From Anthostomella pinea (lineage: Eukaryota > Ascomycota > Sordariomycetes > Xylariales > Xylariaceae): a stretch of 64,000 nt of DNA. Both the position numbers and the translations under genes were made by a program. The notes under the pieces were generated by a model. That model had not been told where the DNA came from. It searched no databases and saw only the letters and a list, made by a program, of their open reading frames with translations. Location: positions 434,001 to 498,000 of the forward strand of contig CAUWAG010000020.1 in assembly GCA_963556695.1 (NCBI GenBank). The letters run 5' to 3'. Positions 24,449 to 35,960 of this stretch are shown here, piece after piece (the first letter of the stretch is position 1; every line of letters starts with the position of its first letter).

Positions 24449-25241
24449 GGCAGAGATGCCTCACGGATGAAAGGGTCGTATGAGATGTGGTGAGCCAAAT
24501 GGACTTGAGCCGAGAAAGGAATCGTTTTGAAGTAGGCATGTACGGCAAGGCAAAAATGAACCCGGATGGGTTCGGGGCAGACTCTTATAACACAAACTCG
24601 AGTATTGTACCCGGGTGATTCGCGCTTTACATGTCCGGACATGTTGCTATCTATGGTACTCGCTGACGACATTTCGGGCCGCAGTGAGGGTACCGTATTG
24701 AGTTCGGTGTGAAAGTTCACCAATGACAGGGGAAAGCGACAAGACGGCGATGCCGGGAAGGATGAGTCGGATCGACCACTACTCTAGAAATGGATGCTCG
24801 GTCTCCACGAGAGCTCATAAAAGTCTTGGACAAACAACGATAAGCATCCTACAAAGCACGAGAGTGGTGCTTCCCCAGAATAATATAAATAGCCTTCGCA
24901 AAAATTCTGTTACCTGTCCTACAAATTTCTTATCTGTTTTGCCGCCACAGGCGAGTGGCAAAGCAGCCGGTGGTTCGTGGTCTGACTGCATCCCGAGATG
25001 AAGCCGCACTTGCCACTGATCGGCTATGAGTTTGACGCGGCGCTGATCCTACAGGGTCCCAGCTCCATCCAGTCACTGTCGCCAACCAAGAGGATGATAA
25101 TACAATGCTACACTGACGCAAATTGTAGTGCAACCATTGGTAAAATCCGGTAACATTGAAGAAGAGGGAGCGGTCTACCTCGCTCGACTTACATCAAAGA
25201 ACACGATGATGTTCGATTTGCAACGGACAAAGCGGCTCAAT
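24449..25241. other. Intergenic region
   Basis: About 790 bp holding the promoter of the small secreted protein gene and the 3' flank of the FAD-oxidase relic. No gene or repeat recognised. Confidence 0.4.
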
Positions 25242-26663
25242 CTACTTCGTCAGGTAGTCCTCCTGGCCCGTGATATACCACTGTTCACTACCCGCCGTCA
25301 TCTGCGCACACAACAGACCCCACGGGTCCACGGCCTCCTTGATGGAAGAGAGCCGCGGGTACTTGTCGGTCCGAGGAACAACTTTCCGAATTCGGTTTCC
25401 CTTATGGGGCATCCACCGGGCATCAAGGAACGCAGTCCATTGACCCAGTCCTCGATCTCGAGGTGCGTCACCTCGATCGCGGTTGCTGAAGCATCAGCGA
25501 CCCAAATGGTGCCGACGATCGCACACATGTAGGCGTCTCGCCGCGACGGCATTAGCCGGCGCATCGTCCTGGGCAGCTCCGTTGATGCTGTACGGGATAG
25601 CGATGAGCCCTTGTCGAGGATGTCGCCAATCGTGTCGACGGTGGTGTTGAGAAGACCGGGGTTCACCCAGTTCCCCCGGGAGAGTCGCGAGACAGTCAAC
25701 ACAACCGCATTGCCCACCTGATCATCGGGAAAGCGGTTTGACCAAGTATCGGTGAAGTTGTCATGTTCAAAGAATGTCGGCTTGACGTTGAAGCCAACCG
25801 CCTCACATTCCGCCATCAACGGGGCCAGCAAGTCTTGAGACACGGCCAGCGTCACTCCAGCGATCATCCACGGTCGCATATCCCACGTGAACCCCGAGTT
25901 GGCGTTTGGAAACATCGTCGAATACGCGTAGCTGCCAGCGTCTGCGTGCCCAGGGAAGAGTCGCAGTAGGCTGAAACGCCTACCCAGCACACATCCTCAC
26001 TGAGTGTGCTTTCATTGCCGGAGATGATGGTCCAAGGCATTCCTAGATACTGTTAGTAGAAAATCGATTCAGATGAGTCTTCAATCACCTACCTGAACAG
26101 ACCATCTTGAGGTACATTTTGACGGTCATCGATGATACCACACCAACAGAGGTACCGCCGGCTCAACCTGGAATGGCCCAGAACAGGTTGGGGTGCCCAA
26201 GGTCGCCGTCGTCTGCGTGTTCCTGTCCGGCGCAATGAGTTTTTTTCCACCCATGAGAAACACCGAGCTCGGCATATTGTGCCGTGCTGACCACCCACCC
26301 TTCGCTCAGTGTAACCGCCGTCAGCTTCGTCCACGTAGCCGGCCTTGTCCAGCTGTTCCACTTCCCCTACGACATCAGGATGACGCTGTCGTCGACTGAG
26401 GTCAACCTGGCGGTCGCGACGGCGTGCGTCCCGTCGATGCACCCGCTGTTCCGGGCCCGGCTCCCCCGGTGGGTCGGCGCATCGACCCAGCAGTGCAAAG
26501 AGGCGTACGGCAGCAGCCACGTCAGAGCCAGCAGGAAGAGGGGCGCTTGGAATCCAGCGGCCGACTTGGATATTGCCCTCAACGGGTACCAGAGGGGCCA
26601 CACCGAGATCAGGGGGACGTCGCCGACCGGTTCGGGGGAGGTAATGATGACGTACGATTGCAT
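25242..26663 (-). pseudogene. Decayed FAD-linked oxidoreductase (BBE-like)
   Basis: Broken remnant of a secreted FAD_binding_4/BBE flavo-oxidase. Pieces appear in order on the minus strand but in different frames. There is a hydrophobic signal-like start with a segment resembling the family's early domain (CIDGTHAVATARL, about 26430). Part of the FAD domain follows, near 26100-26340 (YAELGVSHG, PNLFWAIPG, SSMTVKMYLK, interrupted by a stop). Next comes a long substrate-domain piece (25298-25990, FTDTWSNRFPDDQ, RRDAYMCAIVGTIW). The C-terminal BBE motif is in another frame (DKYPRLSSIKEAVDPWGLLC), ending at 25242. The central FAD segment, which normally binds the cofactor, is missing. An intron-like stretch with CTAAC and TAG survives near 26040-26095. 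Deletion, stop and frameshift make it non-functional. Confidence 0.75.
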
Positions 26664-26928
26664 TGTGGGCAGGATGGACGTGCAGATACATTACGATGAT
26701 ACGGTATCCATCATACCAATCATACCACCTGCACCCGTCGTACCACTGAAGAATCCCGCGAAAGTTAGGGAAGGAAAACGACGAGTATCGTAGGAACTTG
26801 GGAGTAATGGGTCCTTTCTGTAGGATAGGTCTTCACCAGCGGAATATCTTTAGTTCCAATCGGGCAGGAGCGGGAAGAGCAACATCAGCGTCATGCCAAA
26901 AAATGTGGTTCATGTTAGTAGTATATCG

Positions 26929-28164
26929 CTATCCGCCAAAGTCTGTGCCATTACCATTGCGCCGGATCATGGTGATGAAAGGCTCATAGTGAGACTCGTC
27001 TATCTGCAGGTCTCTGCAGAACTCCTCGAAGCCCTGATCCCGGGGCAACGCACGATCCTCCCCAAGCAGACGGTCGACTGCCACTTCAAACCTCCTGTCA
27101 GGAGTCTGGTTATCCAAGGCGACCTCCACCATGGTGCAGATGATGGTGATCCATCCACTGACCATGTTGTTGCTCAGGACTCCTTCGAGGAATCGACACT
27201 CGAATGTCTTTGAAGTCTGCTGAAGGCCATCAGGATCATCCCCGTATGCATTGAAGTTGAGCCCTAATCGTCGATATCGCCTTTCGGGGCCAGAAAGCAT
27301 CATGCCCAAGTCTTTCGGTGAAGGTGACATCCATATCTCTTTCAGTGCCCGGAAGTCCTTGGAATCTTCCAACTCTTGAGAGTGTGAAATATCCAAGAAG
27401 GGCCTAAGACAGATAGGGGATGAGCTCGAATGCTTTGGTTTAGACTGGAGCGGGTCTTCCAATCTGATCGCAAGCCGACTGCGTTCTCTGAGGGGCGAAC
27501 TCCAGGTATACTTGTGGTTGAAATTGGGCGATTTGGGGTCCTTGACAGCGCGTATATATGGTTCTGCCAGCCAGCATATGGAACCAAGTCTCTTCAGAGT
27601 CGTGAGAGAAAACTGTTTGCCATCTCTGCGCCCAACATGAACGTGAACCTCGCAGGAATGGTTGGACACGATATGATGACGTTCCTGCAAGGCTCGTATG
27701 ACCTTCCGAACCGTGGGCAGCGAATTTGTATCTGTCCACCCGAGCTTCGGCGACGACACCTCCACGGGTACCCAGGTGTAGTCATTATAGCCGGAATATT
27801 CTGCGGCAGGCTCTGCGGAGTTTGCCTTCTTGACGATCCAATGGGTCTCCCAGTAGTCTCGTTCTTCCTGACATCTTTGATCGATTTGGCAACGGGTGAT
27901 GGCTTGCTGTCCGGCGGATATGCGGATGGTTTCGGCGACAATAAAATGGACGCCTGCCCATAGATCCGGTCTAGTCTTCTTCTCCCCGATTCTCAAGACC
28001 GGTGGGCTCTCGGATTTTCTGGGCCCTTGCTCTTCCGGAGACAAGCACGGCACCAGGAACTTGAGCTCCACGCCGAAGCTCAGATCGGTGGCAACCTCGG
28101 GTGCGGACATACCTACTTCGGGTGCGGACATGCCTGTGCTTCTCGTTATGTTGTGGATGTGCAT
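26929..28164 (-). CDS. Putative amidoligase
   Basis: Single-exon gene of 411 residues with the layout of the putative amidoligase family (Amidoligase_2, ATP-grasp/glutamine-synthetase-like fold), which is predicted to form amide bonds on peptides or small molecules. Visible marks are the N-terminal strand FGVELKFLVP (about 29-38), the central SCEVHVHVGRRDG motif with metal/ATP-site type residues, and the late segment RRLGLNFNAY...FECRFLEG containing the conserved Asn and Glu-Arg positions. The N-terminus has a perfect in-frame duplication of MSAPEV. No gamma-glutamyl cyclotransferase or peptide precursor gene lies beside it, so the substrate is unknown. Biochemical evidence for fungal members is sparse. 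Confidence 0.82.
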   Translation of the reverse strand: MHIHNITRSTGMSAPEVGMSAPEVATDLSFGVELKFLVPCLSPEEQGPRKSESPPVLRIGEKKTRPDLWAGVHFIVAETIRISAGQQAITRCQIDQRCQEERDYWETHWIVKKANSAEPAAEYSGYNDYTWVPVEVSSPKLGWTDTNSLPTVRKVIRALQERHHIVSNHSCEVHVHVGRRDGKQFSLTTLKRLGSICWLAEPYIRAVKDPKSPNFNHKYTWSSPLRERSRLAIRLEDPLQSKPKHSSSSPICLRPFLDISHSQELEDSKDFRALKEIWMSPSPKDLGMMLSGPERRYRRLGLNFNAYGDDPDGLQQTSKTFECRFLEGVLSNNMVSGWITIICTMVEVALDNQTPDRRFEVAVDRLLGEDRALPRDQGFEEFCRDLQIDESHYEPFITMIRRNGNGTDFGG

Positions 28165-29650
28165 GACGTTGTCCTAGCCTGGACTCGAGACACAGGAAGT
28201 GTGGGGTGATATTTATAGAATATGTATGTCCTGGGGTCGTCTTCGCCGGTTCGAATGTCGGTTGATGCATGCTCACGGATGCCTGCATTGTGACAGCTCA
28301 CTGGGCTAATAGGCCGCCGACTGATTGGGGCAGCGACTCACATGATCCGAATGTGGTTGCATGTAGTCCCAAAGAGATGGCCAACAGATGCTCATTCGAG
28401 TCATTCCTTCCCAGGGCCGTGCAACCGAAATGCCGCGCCGAGAAGTCAGATGATCGTCCCGTCTCGAGGCTCTGGAGGAAGCACCAAGCACCCGAGGGCC
28501 GCTGATGTCGACGTCGGTCGGGGTCTGACCGTCTGGGACGACGCTCGCTACGCCAGGCAGTGCTCATTGGGCCCGGGGATTCCAGAGTTCCACTGTGGCT
28601 TACTGTCATATGCAGGGCAGGGTGATATCCTGTTCGGTGTCGGACGCCTCGCTTCTACGTCACTGCTGACAGGCTGATAAGACATGCATCATAGGTATTC
28701 ACCTCAGCAGTGCTGACATGCTGATACCACCTTGGCTGCTTGGGTGGCGCAAGGGAGAGAGGACGAACGGCTTCGAGTCCTGCAAGCTGTAAGCGACCAG
28801 CTTATCAGACTGTGCGACCTATGATGATACAACCAGTGAATATGTCCGGGATAACGAGGACGCTTCCCTTGCTCTGGTATGAGGGGCATTCCTTGGAAAA
28901 CGCACTTGCTTGTCACTCGAACTTAAGAGGCGCGAGTAACTCGGCGGCGTCAAACCCCGGAGTAAATATCGGCGTTGGCCGCAATCATGATTGTCCTTTG
29001 CTCGTCACCGAGAAAGTCTCCGATAGCCAACGATAGTCAACCCCGAGACGCATACCAAGAAGCTACCACGGTAAGCTTTGCCTCACACAGGAAGTTGCGA
29101 ACATGTGACCTCTGAGACTTCAGGGCCGGCCCGCGATCCTAGCCTCTCTATCACAAATCGCGCATTGTACTACCCATTCAGGCAAGGGAGCTGAAAGGCC
29201 GATGCGCTGACGAGCAAAAGAGGTGGCATGACACCACTTTCAGTAACCAAGCGAGCCAAGCTTACAAACGGTATGAGATTCTTCAGTAAACATGCTCCTC
29301 GAGAAGCGAGCCGCTGCCTTGGCTGCCTGGCAAATGCAATCCCTTCCCCATCAAAGTCGTGGATAAGAATGAAGAAAAGTTGGATCAATCCGCACGGCCT
29401 GGCTGGCAGGCATAGAAGACAGCCACAGAGCCACACGCTGAAGCCACCCTGCTTCGCCACAATGGTCGAGCTGGCCTGGGCTAGTGCAACCAGGTGGATA
29501 TTGCCGTGGTGATGTCGCCGACAATCAAAACAACCTAGAGAGCAGTGAGTCCTTCTTAAGTTAATACATCTCGTTCAGTCTTTGAGGTAGTCTCCAGCCT
29601 TACCGTGTCCGCCAAACATCCCCCCCGACAGACTTCGCCAGTACGAAATC
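28165..29650. other. Divergent intergenic region
   Basis: About 1.5 kb between the amidoligase and the aminopeptidase, which are transcribed apart. No supportable gene; a 111-codon plus frame at 28342-28677 has no domain or splice signal. Confidence 0.45.
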
Positions 29651-31451
29651 ATGGTAGCATCCAAAAGGCTATGCCTTGCAGCCGCAATTGCAGCGCTCCA
29701 TGGGTCAGCCATTGCGCAGCTTCAGCAGCCCTTATCAGCGGAACAGAGGCCATTGGAAGCCGACAACACCCGCCCGGGAGCGAAGAAGCCGCTGGTCAAC
29801 ACTGAAGACCTGCAGGCTAGCATCAACGCCGAAAACCTGCTTGAACGTGCTCAAGATCTGTACGGCATTGCAAAGCGGTCAGAGGGGCAATACCAACACC
29901 CGACTCGTGTCATTGGGAGCGACGGTACGTGGCGATATGATTGGCTCTGCAGCTGATATCACGTTGGTCGGTGAGGATGCCTCAATGCTGACCTCCTGCC
30001 GTCATGGTCACCAGGTCACCGTGGTACCATCGACTACATCACCTCTGAGATTGCGAGGCTGGGAGATTACTACACGTCATCAAAGCAATCTTTCCCAGCG
30101 GTCCTCGGCAAGGTCTATGAGTCCCGGCTGGTACTCGGACACGATGTACCCGCTTCCGCGGTGCCGATGTCGCTGACTCCGCCAACAACTAACAAGCAGC
30201 CCGTCTATGGCGACCTCGTGCTCGTTGCGAATGATGGTTGCGATGCGTCTGACTATCCCTCCGAGTTGAGTGGCAAGATCGCTTTCATCATCCGCGGTAC
30301 CTGTTCCTTTGGCACCAAATCGGAGCACGCTGGCAAGGCTGGCGCTGTCGCGGCGGTCATTTACAACTACAACGACGATACGTTTGGTGGTACTCTCGAG
30401 AAGCCGTCAGCGAACCACGTAGCCACTTTCGGCCTCTCTGGCAAGGATGCTGCACCCACTCTCGAAAAGCTCAAGGCCGGCAAGGTCGTTGATTCGATTG
30501 CTTTCATCGATTCCGAGGTCAGCACAATCAGCACGACCAATATAATCATCCAGACCGTTGATGGAGACCCTGATAATTGTGTCATGCTGGGCGGACACAG
30601 CGACAGTGTCGGCGAAGGCCCTGGTATCAACGACGATGGCTCCGGCAGCCTGACTCTTCTCGAGGTGGCGACTCAGCTGACCAACTTCACTGTCAACAAC
30701 TGTGTCCGCTTTGCTTGGTGGGCAGGTGAAGAAGAGGTCAGTACATGGTCGTACCCGACTAACCCTTGAGGTGGACCAAGGACAGAACCTGAGGTGTCCA
30801 AGGAAGCCTCGATAGCTCTGATGTGATTCGTGACTAACGAGATAAAGGGTCTTCTTGGGTCTGATTACTATGTCGATACCTTGCCTGAAGAGGAGAACAT
30901 GAAGATTCGCCTTTTCATGGACTACGATATGATGGGCAGCCCGAATTACGCCTACCAGGTCTACAACGCCACGAATGCGAAGAACCCCAACGGCTCAGAG
31001 GAGTTGAGGGACTTGTACGTGGATTGGTACACGAGCAAGGGTCTTAACCAGACCTTTATCCCTTTCGATGGGCGCAGTGACTACGACGCCTTCATTCGCA
31101 ATGGTATCCCAGGTGGCGGTTTCGCGACCGGAGCAGAGGGCATCAAGACCAAGGAAGAAGAAGCCATGTTTGGTGGAAAAGCTGGCGAGTGGTACGACCC
31201 CTGCTACCATCAGCTGTGTGACGACACTAGCAACGTCAACACCACTGCCTGGTTGCTGAACACTCAGGTACGTCACACGACCATATCAAACCATGTATGA
31301 CTGTCGGGGCACTGACTTTCAACAGCTTGTCGCGCACTCCGTCGCTACATTTGCAAAGTCCTTTGACGGCTTCCCAGAGCGTGCCAACACCACGGCTGCC
31401 GGGGTTTATGAACAGGAGACCAAGTACCATGGCCGATACTTGGAGATCTAG
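29651..31451 (+). CDS. Secreted M28 aminopeptidase (aminopeptidase Y / LAP2-like)
   Basis: Secreted zinc aminopeptidase with a PA domain inserted in the catalytic domain; it removes N-terminal residues from peptides. Four exons (29651-29924, 30015-30736, 30848-31267, 31326-31451) give 513 residues. A signal peptide covers about 1-22. The PA domain is at about 135-250 (VYGDLVLVANDG ... GKIAFIIRGTCSFGTK). Two-zinc site residues are visible: His in GGHSDSV (about 285), Asp in GINDDGSGS (about 298), Glu pair in WWAGEE (about 330-331), Asp in FMDYDMMG (about 357) and His in CYHQLCDD (about 452). Several N-glycosylation sequons are present. Together with the G1 peptidase it suggests extracellular protein use. 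Confidence 0.95.
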
Positions 31452-31761
31452 ACAGAGCACCCGATGACTTTTCAATGGTATGGTCTTTGGATAAGGATCA
31501 GCTCGTAGGTTGCGCGTAGATAGATGTACCAATAAATAGTATGTTTACTTCCAGATTTTACTTACTGAATAGTACCTGATCTTTGGGAGTCTCATTCTGG
31601 GCGAAATGCACGCGTACCCCTGTAACATGACACTAGTCTGCATTGGCATCCAAAACCTTGGGCTGGATCCTAAGTATTTGATCTATAAGGTATGTAAGGT
31701 AGATCAACTCTGTCCACAAGGAGAGTCAAGAAGCAATAACCGACCCAATCCCCCACCCCGA

Positions 31762-32808
31762 TCAATCCTCACCCTCAAGCAGCTCGATGCGTCTAGCAAG
31801 CCCCATCGAGATGGCACGCAGAAACCCAGCTCCCAGCTCGCCCTCCCCCATCAGATCAAGATATTTGCCGGGCGTGATACGACAAAAGGCATCCACCACG
31901 GCGTCCGCGAGCCTGTCTTCGTCCTCATGACCAGAGCAATCGTCAAAGTACCGCTGCAGACACGTCACGATGGCTCTGTCGGACGCGTCCAGCGCGTCTC
32001 CCGTGTCGCGTGGTGTCGTGAGCGGAGCGGAGATCGTCCGCAGCCGGCGCTCGATCTCCGCTGCGAGGATGTCGGGCAGGTCGACGTGCTCGAACCGAGC
32101 GCAGAGCCGGTAGAGCGCCAGTGCGCGGTCGAGGGAGAGGTAAGGAAGTGTGTTGGTGATATTGGTGTTTTTGTCGTCGTTCTTGTCGCTCTCATTTTCG
32201 TCGTCGGCCTGATGCCATAGCCAGTCCAGAGCCATGTGCTGCAGTTGCTGTCCCTCATCGTTTCCACTTCCGCTGCTTCCCGGGCACGTGTCACTGCCAC
32301 TACCACTGCTCATACTACCGCTTGTCCTCTCGCAGCCTCCACCGACAGAGCCGGAGAACGCAAACTGGTACACCAGCCGAGCATAATCACGCAGAAGCGG
32401 AGCCTTCACGGCATCGGGCCCGCCGCTCAGGCCGAAGACGGAAAGCTTCTGGCTCCGAAGCAGCACCCGCTGCTGTCTGAAGAAGCGAGAGTCCGCCGAG
32501 AGAACGCTGATGTGCACTGGTACTGCCTCGTTGCCCTCGGCGCGCAAGATGGCGATCTTGAAGTCCCTCTGTGAGCTGGGGGTCTTCGTTAGTCGACCGT
32601 TTACCATCGGGACTTGGTTGAGACGAGCTGTGATGTGCTCATTTGGGCTCACTTACCTGAAGATCGGTGATGGCTTTGACGGGGAGCGAGTCTTGCGGTC
32701 GGGGACTCCTGTCGCGCCATCCGGGCTCGCGGTCAGAGTTGCGCTTTCGAGAGGACTGGGAATGCTTTGCGTGAACTGTAGAGGCTCTGCTACCTGAATG
32801 ATTGTCAT
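31762..32808 (-). CDS. BTB/POZ-domain protein
   Basis: Two exons, 32657-32808 and 31762-32575, give 321 residues. The intron has a consensus donor (GTAAGT), CTAAC branch point and CCCCCAG acceptor, which supports starting at 32808 instead of at the downstream in-frame Met (32652). The BTB-like fold starts after the intron (DFKIAILRAEGNEAVPVHISVLSADSRFF, about 53-80) and continues to LVYQFAFSG. A Ser/Gly-rich, then Asp/Asn-rich insert follows, with a helical region (YLSLDRALALYRLCARFEHVDLPD) like the BACK-type extension of fungal BTB proteins. These act as protein-interaction adaptors; partners unknown. Confidence 0.8.
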
Positions 32809-34339
32809 CGTCACGCCCAAACTTGGTCGATCCCGGCCCTGAGCTGATGGCCTATCCGCCGAGTTGAGTTGCTATTGTTGAGCGTTTGTATCCAGCGTCG
32901 CAATGGTTGTTTGGGCCGATGCTTGCTTGCTTCGTTGGCAAGACAATCGCATATGCACGGTACAGATCATTCTGCAGCCATCCTTGAGGCGTTATGCAGA
33001 CGATCCAAACAAGACGTCTGCATTGCGGAAGGATGATATGTTTGCTGCATTAAAATTGACCAGAGCAGTGGCAGCAATGTGTACTTCCTTCTCGGGCGCT
33101 CGTCGTCTGCGATACTCAGTATATAGTAGAACATAATGAGCACCCTCGCCTTTCATCTCCCCAGCTCCCCCTTGACCACCCACCCCTACCCCAACACCAA
33201 CACCTATGCCGTCACATTCGCACCCGCAATCGAGCTCGTACTTATGATACCACATATCATTCTTCACCCACGCACCACCGGCACTGTACATCATACCAAC
33301 CGACACTGTAGACAATGTCGTTCAACCCTCCGTAATTCGCGGACCCCCTCACACACCATCCGTGCAGGTGCGATAGCCCATCCGTCTTCTTCGAATCCGA
33401 AGATCCATCTGGATGAAGAAGTCGACGCCATCACCGGTGTTCGTACCGCGTGCCCGGAACTACGGGGTAACTAGGTGATTACCTTGAAATCCCGACCCTC
33501 TAGCCACAGAAAGCATGGCAATGCAAGATAGTCGAGTGCTGGAGCCCGGCTCTTACAGATACTCAAGGACATCACCATATGTGAAGATATGTGAGATGGA
33601 TGGTGTCGTTCCCCGGAGAGGTCCTCGGAGAGGTGTCTCTGCGGCCTAGACCAGAAAGTCTTCAAAACTAGTACGCCATGATTGAAGTACGGATGAACTT
33701 GGGCTGGTGCTCGGTCGACTGTTGAACCTACCTAGACCTACGCCCTCCAGCGGTTTCATTTGCACGAGCTATGGTCACAACAGTGGCCTACATCGTTATT
33801 GCGGGCAATTCAAGTAAATCCGACGCACGCATATTGTCGAGACTCACCGGTACCCCAATCAAGATGTGCCGTCGTCTTTTAGTTGAGTCCGTGGCGACCC
33901 TGAGGGCGTTGATTTTTCAGGACAGCCCAACTCTAAAACCACAACTAGGCCCTACAGATCCAGGAACGACCGCCACAGCACATGGTTTCCTAAACCCTGC
34001 CTGGACATCGGACGCTTCATTGGGTAAAGAGTAGGAAGCCCCAAGCCAAGAGGATATCTCACCAAAGAAAAACACTCCGGGCCACTTTACATGCTCTCGC
34101 AAAGTGGCCGGAGTCCTTTTGGACTCGGGGATCCGGCGAATGTTTTAAGGGCTGGCGGCTGGTCCTCGCACTCTGGAATGAGAAAACTTACTCTTTCTCC
34201 TGTTGGTCTTCTGCGAGATATATGAAATATTCATTTTCCGTCCCTCTTCTCTCTTCTCTAGACATTAAAGGCTGCAACCAACCAACCAACCAACCAGCTT
34301 TTCCCTACCGACACTTGCAAGCACAGACAAGCCTCCGAA
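32809..34339. other. Intergenic region
   Basis: About 1.5 kb. A 107-codon minus frame at 32992-33315 contains a Gly/Val low-complexity run and no domain; it is probably not a gene. The hairpin pair at 34075-34126 is listed separately, about 215 bp before the thaumatin-like gene. Confidence 0.4.
34075..34126. repeat. Two adjacent strong hairpins
   Basis: An inverted repeat CTCCGGGCCACTTT (34075-34088) and AAAGTGGCCGGAG (34101-34113) can pair over 13 bp with one bulge and a 12-nt loop. It is followed without a gap by GAGTCC-TTTT-GGACTC (34111-34126), a perfect 6-bp stem with a TTTT loop. No coding region overlaps it. Confidence 0.8.
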
Positions 34340-35345
34340 ATGCGATACCACAAGACAGCTCTTTTGGGGCTTGCGGCTCCGACCGCGCTGGCCTCACCAA
34401 CCCTAGCTCCAAGCGTCTCAGTAACCCAAGGCAGTTCAACTGGAAGTCAACCGACTGTGACCGCGTCGTTGCCACCTGTGGGTGTTGAATTGGCCAGCTT
34501 GCAGAACCTGGCGGGGGGTGAATACACGGTGACCCTGGTGAACTTGCACACGGTTGGACTCACCACGAAGCATGGCACCAATCCGGGTAAACCGACGGCA
34601 ATATGGGCGCACAACGAGGCACCCACATTGGCCAGAAATTCTATCGCCGTCTTCGCTCTGCCAACAGGGGTAAGTCAAGCAAACCACGCGACCAGATGGA
34701 ATCGGCCGTCACCTGTTGAGCGAGGTGTGCAATACTGACCCAACTTTCCAGTGGGGTGGGGGTGTTTCACTGGCAGAAGAGGGCTCTGTCATCAATGGCG
34801 GGCTTCTTTGATCGAGGGTAGCTACGAGGTCAGGGCGGAAGGATACGCCAAGATCGCGATGGATATCAGCTACGTGTAGGTGACTATCCCACTGCCTTCC
34901 TTGAGTCGTCCGCTCACAGCAACCCAGAGACGCCTTCACGGTACCGATAGTATGCGGCGATGAGACAGTGAGACTGGGTTGCAACTTGAATTTGCACGAG
35001 TCGTGCCCTGTCAGTAGTCCTCCGAGATCCCAACTCTGGTTGTGCGGAATGCTGATACGTATCTAGCCCGAGTACCAACTGGACGCAACCACCTGCATGA
35101 ACCCTAGCAGGGATGCCGGCGGTACCTATAGCCCAAGCTTCTTCCAACACTGCGCAGGCTTGGCATATACGTACCCATATGATAACCTGGCCACCGTCTA
35201 CGGCATCCCGGGGTGTCCCCAGAGTATCACTTGCTGTGTGGGAATTGCCTGTGCGGCACACCCAAAGCAGAAGCTCTGTCCAGGCGCAGATGGACGCGCC
35301 CGCCCCTGTACAGCTGATGATTTCTTGGCAAAACATCCGGTGTAG
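34340..35345 (+). pseudogene. Thaumatin-like secreted protein, one-base frameshift
   Basis: Fungal thaumatin/osmotin-like secreted protein. Four exons are recognisable: 34340-34669, 34752-34875, 34928-35009 and 35067-35345. The signal peptide is at about 1-18 (MRYHKTALLGLAAPTALA). Later exons carry the family pattern: LIEGSYEV, DISYV/DAFTVPIVC across intron 2, GCNLNLHESCP, and SPSFFQHCAGLAYTYPYDN followed by Cys-rich segments. Exon 2 is 124 nt where 125 would keep frame, so translation stops at a TGA (about 34809) just before LIEGS. All splice sites are intact, so the break is recent or a sequencing error. Length would be about 270 residues. Family members bind or cut beta-glucans in some cases; activity here is unknown. 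Confidence 0.75.
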
Positions 35346-35465
35346 TGAGAAGAGAGAGGCGCGAGAGTGATAGTAATGCTGGGTGATTGAACAGAGCACA
35401 CCACATTGAGTTCTTCGAGCACCATGGGCATTGAGTCTCGGCCGCCACTTGTTGCCACTGCAGTA

Positions 35466-35960
35466 ACGGCGGGAGCCCCCAAGTGGGACAGCCCCCCCAG
35501 TGGGACAGTTTTTACACCCAACATCACAATGTTCACTTATACATATCTCCACGAGGAATGAAGCTGTAAATACTGTCCCTATTGCCTTTGAATCGTTTTT
35601 TCTTAATGTCTTCTTGGCGATTGAGTAATTAATTATTGCTTTTTTCTTAAGCGTTTGGCGGTGCTTTGAAGTTTGACCATGCCTTGCTCTCACCAAAAGG
35701 TCGGGAAAACCAGACCCACGGCAGCCCGGAACGTTAAATTTAGTAAGGGTAAAACTTCATGCTATTATAACTCTTGTTATAGCCATAACTTACTATGAGC
35801 ACCCATACTTTACAAGTTTAAAAAAAAGAGACAAATATTCTCGCTCAAATAACTACGTCGTACCATTATTATCGGTCGAGTTATGAGGGTCGCAATAGTG
35901 ACATTTTGGTGGGAAAACTGTCCCATTGGGGGGGCTGTCCCACTTGGGGGCTCCCGCCGT
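35466..35960. mobile_element. 495-bp TIR element (MITE) with TA duplication
   Basis: Nearly perfect terminal inverted repeats of about 48 bp begin ACGGCGGGAGCCCCCAAGTG at the left and end with the complementary sequence at 35960. Each terminus carries the motif AGTGGGACAG or its close variant twice. The element is flanked by TA on both sides (35464-35465 and 35961-35962), which fits the Tc1/mariner/pogo superfamily. The interior is AT-rich and has no intact transposase, so it is non-autonomous. It sits about 120 bp beyond the thaumatin-like gene's stop codon. Confidence 0.88.

Noticed and set aside
28342..28677. 111-codon plus-strand frame between amidoligase and aminopeptidase
   Set aside because: No domain, no leader or splice features; overlaps equal-sized minus-strand frames.
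32992..33315. 107-codon minus-strand frame with a Gly/Val run
   Set aside because: The run comes from a simple repeat and no family or signal is seen.
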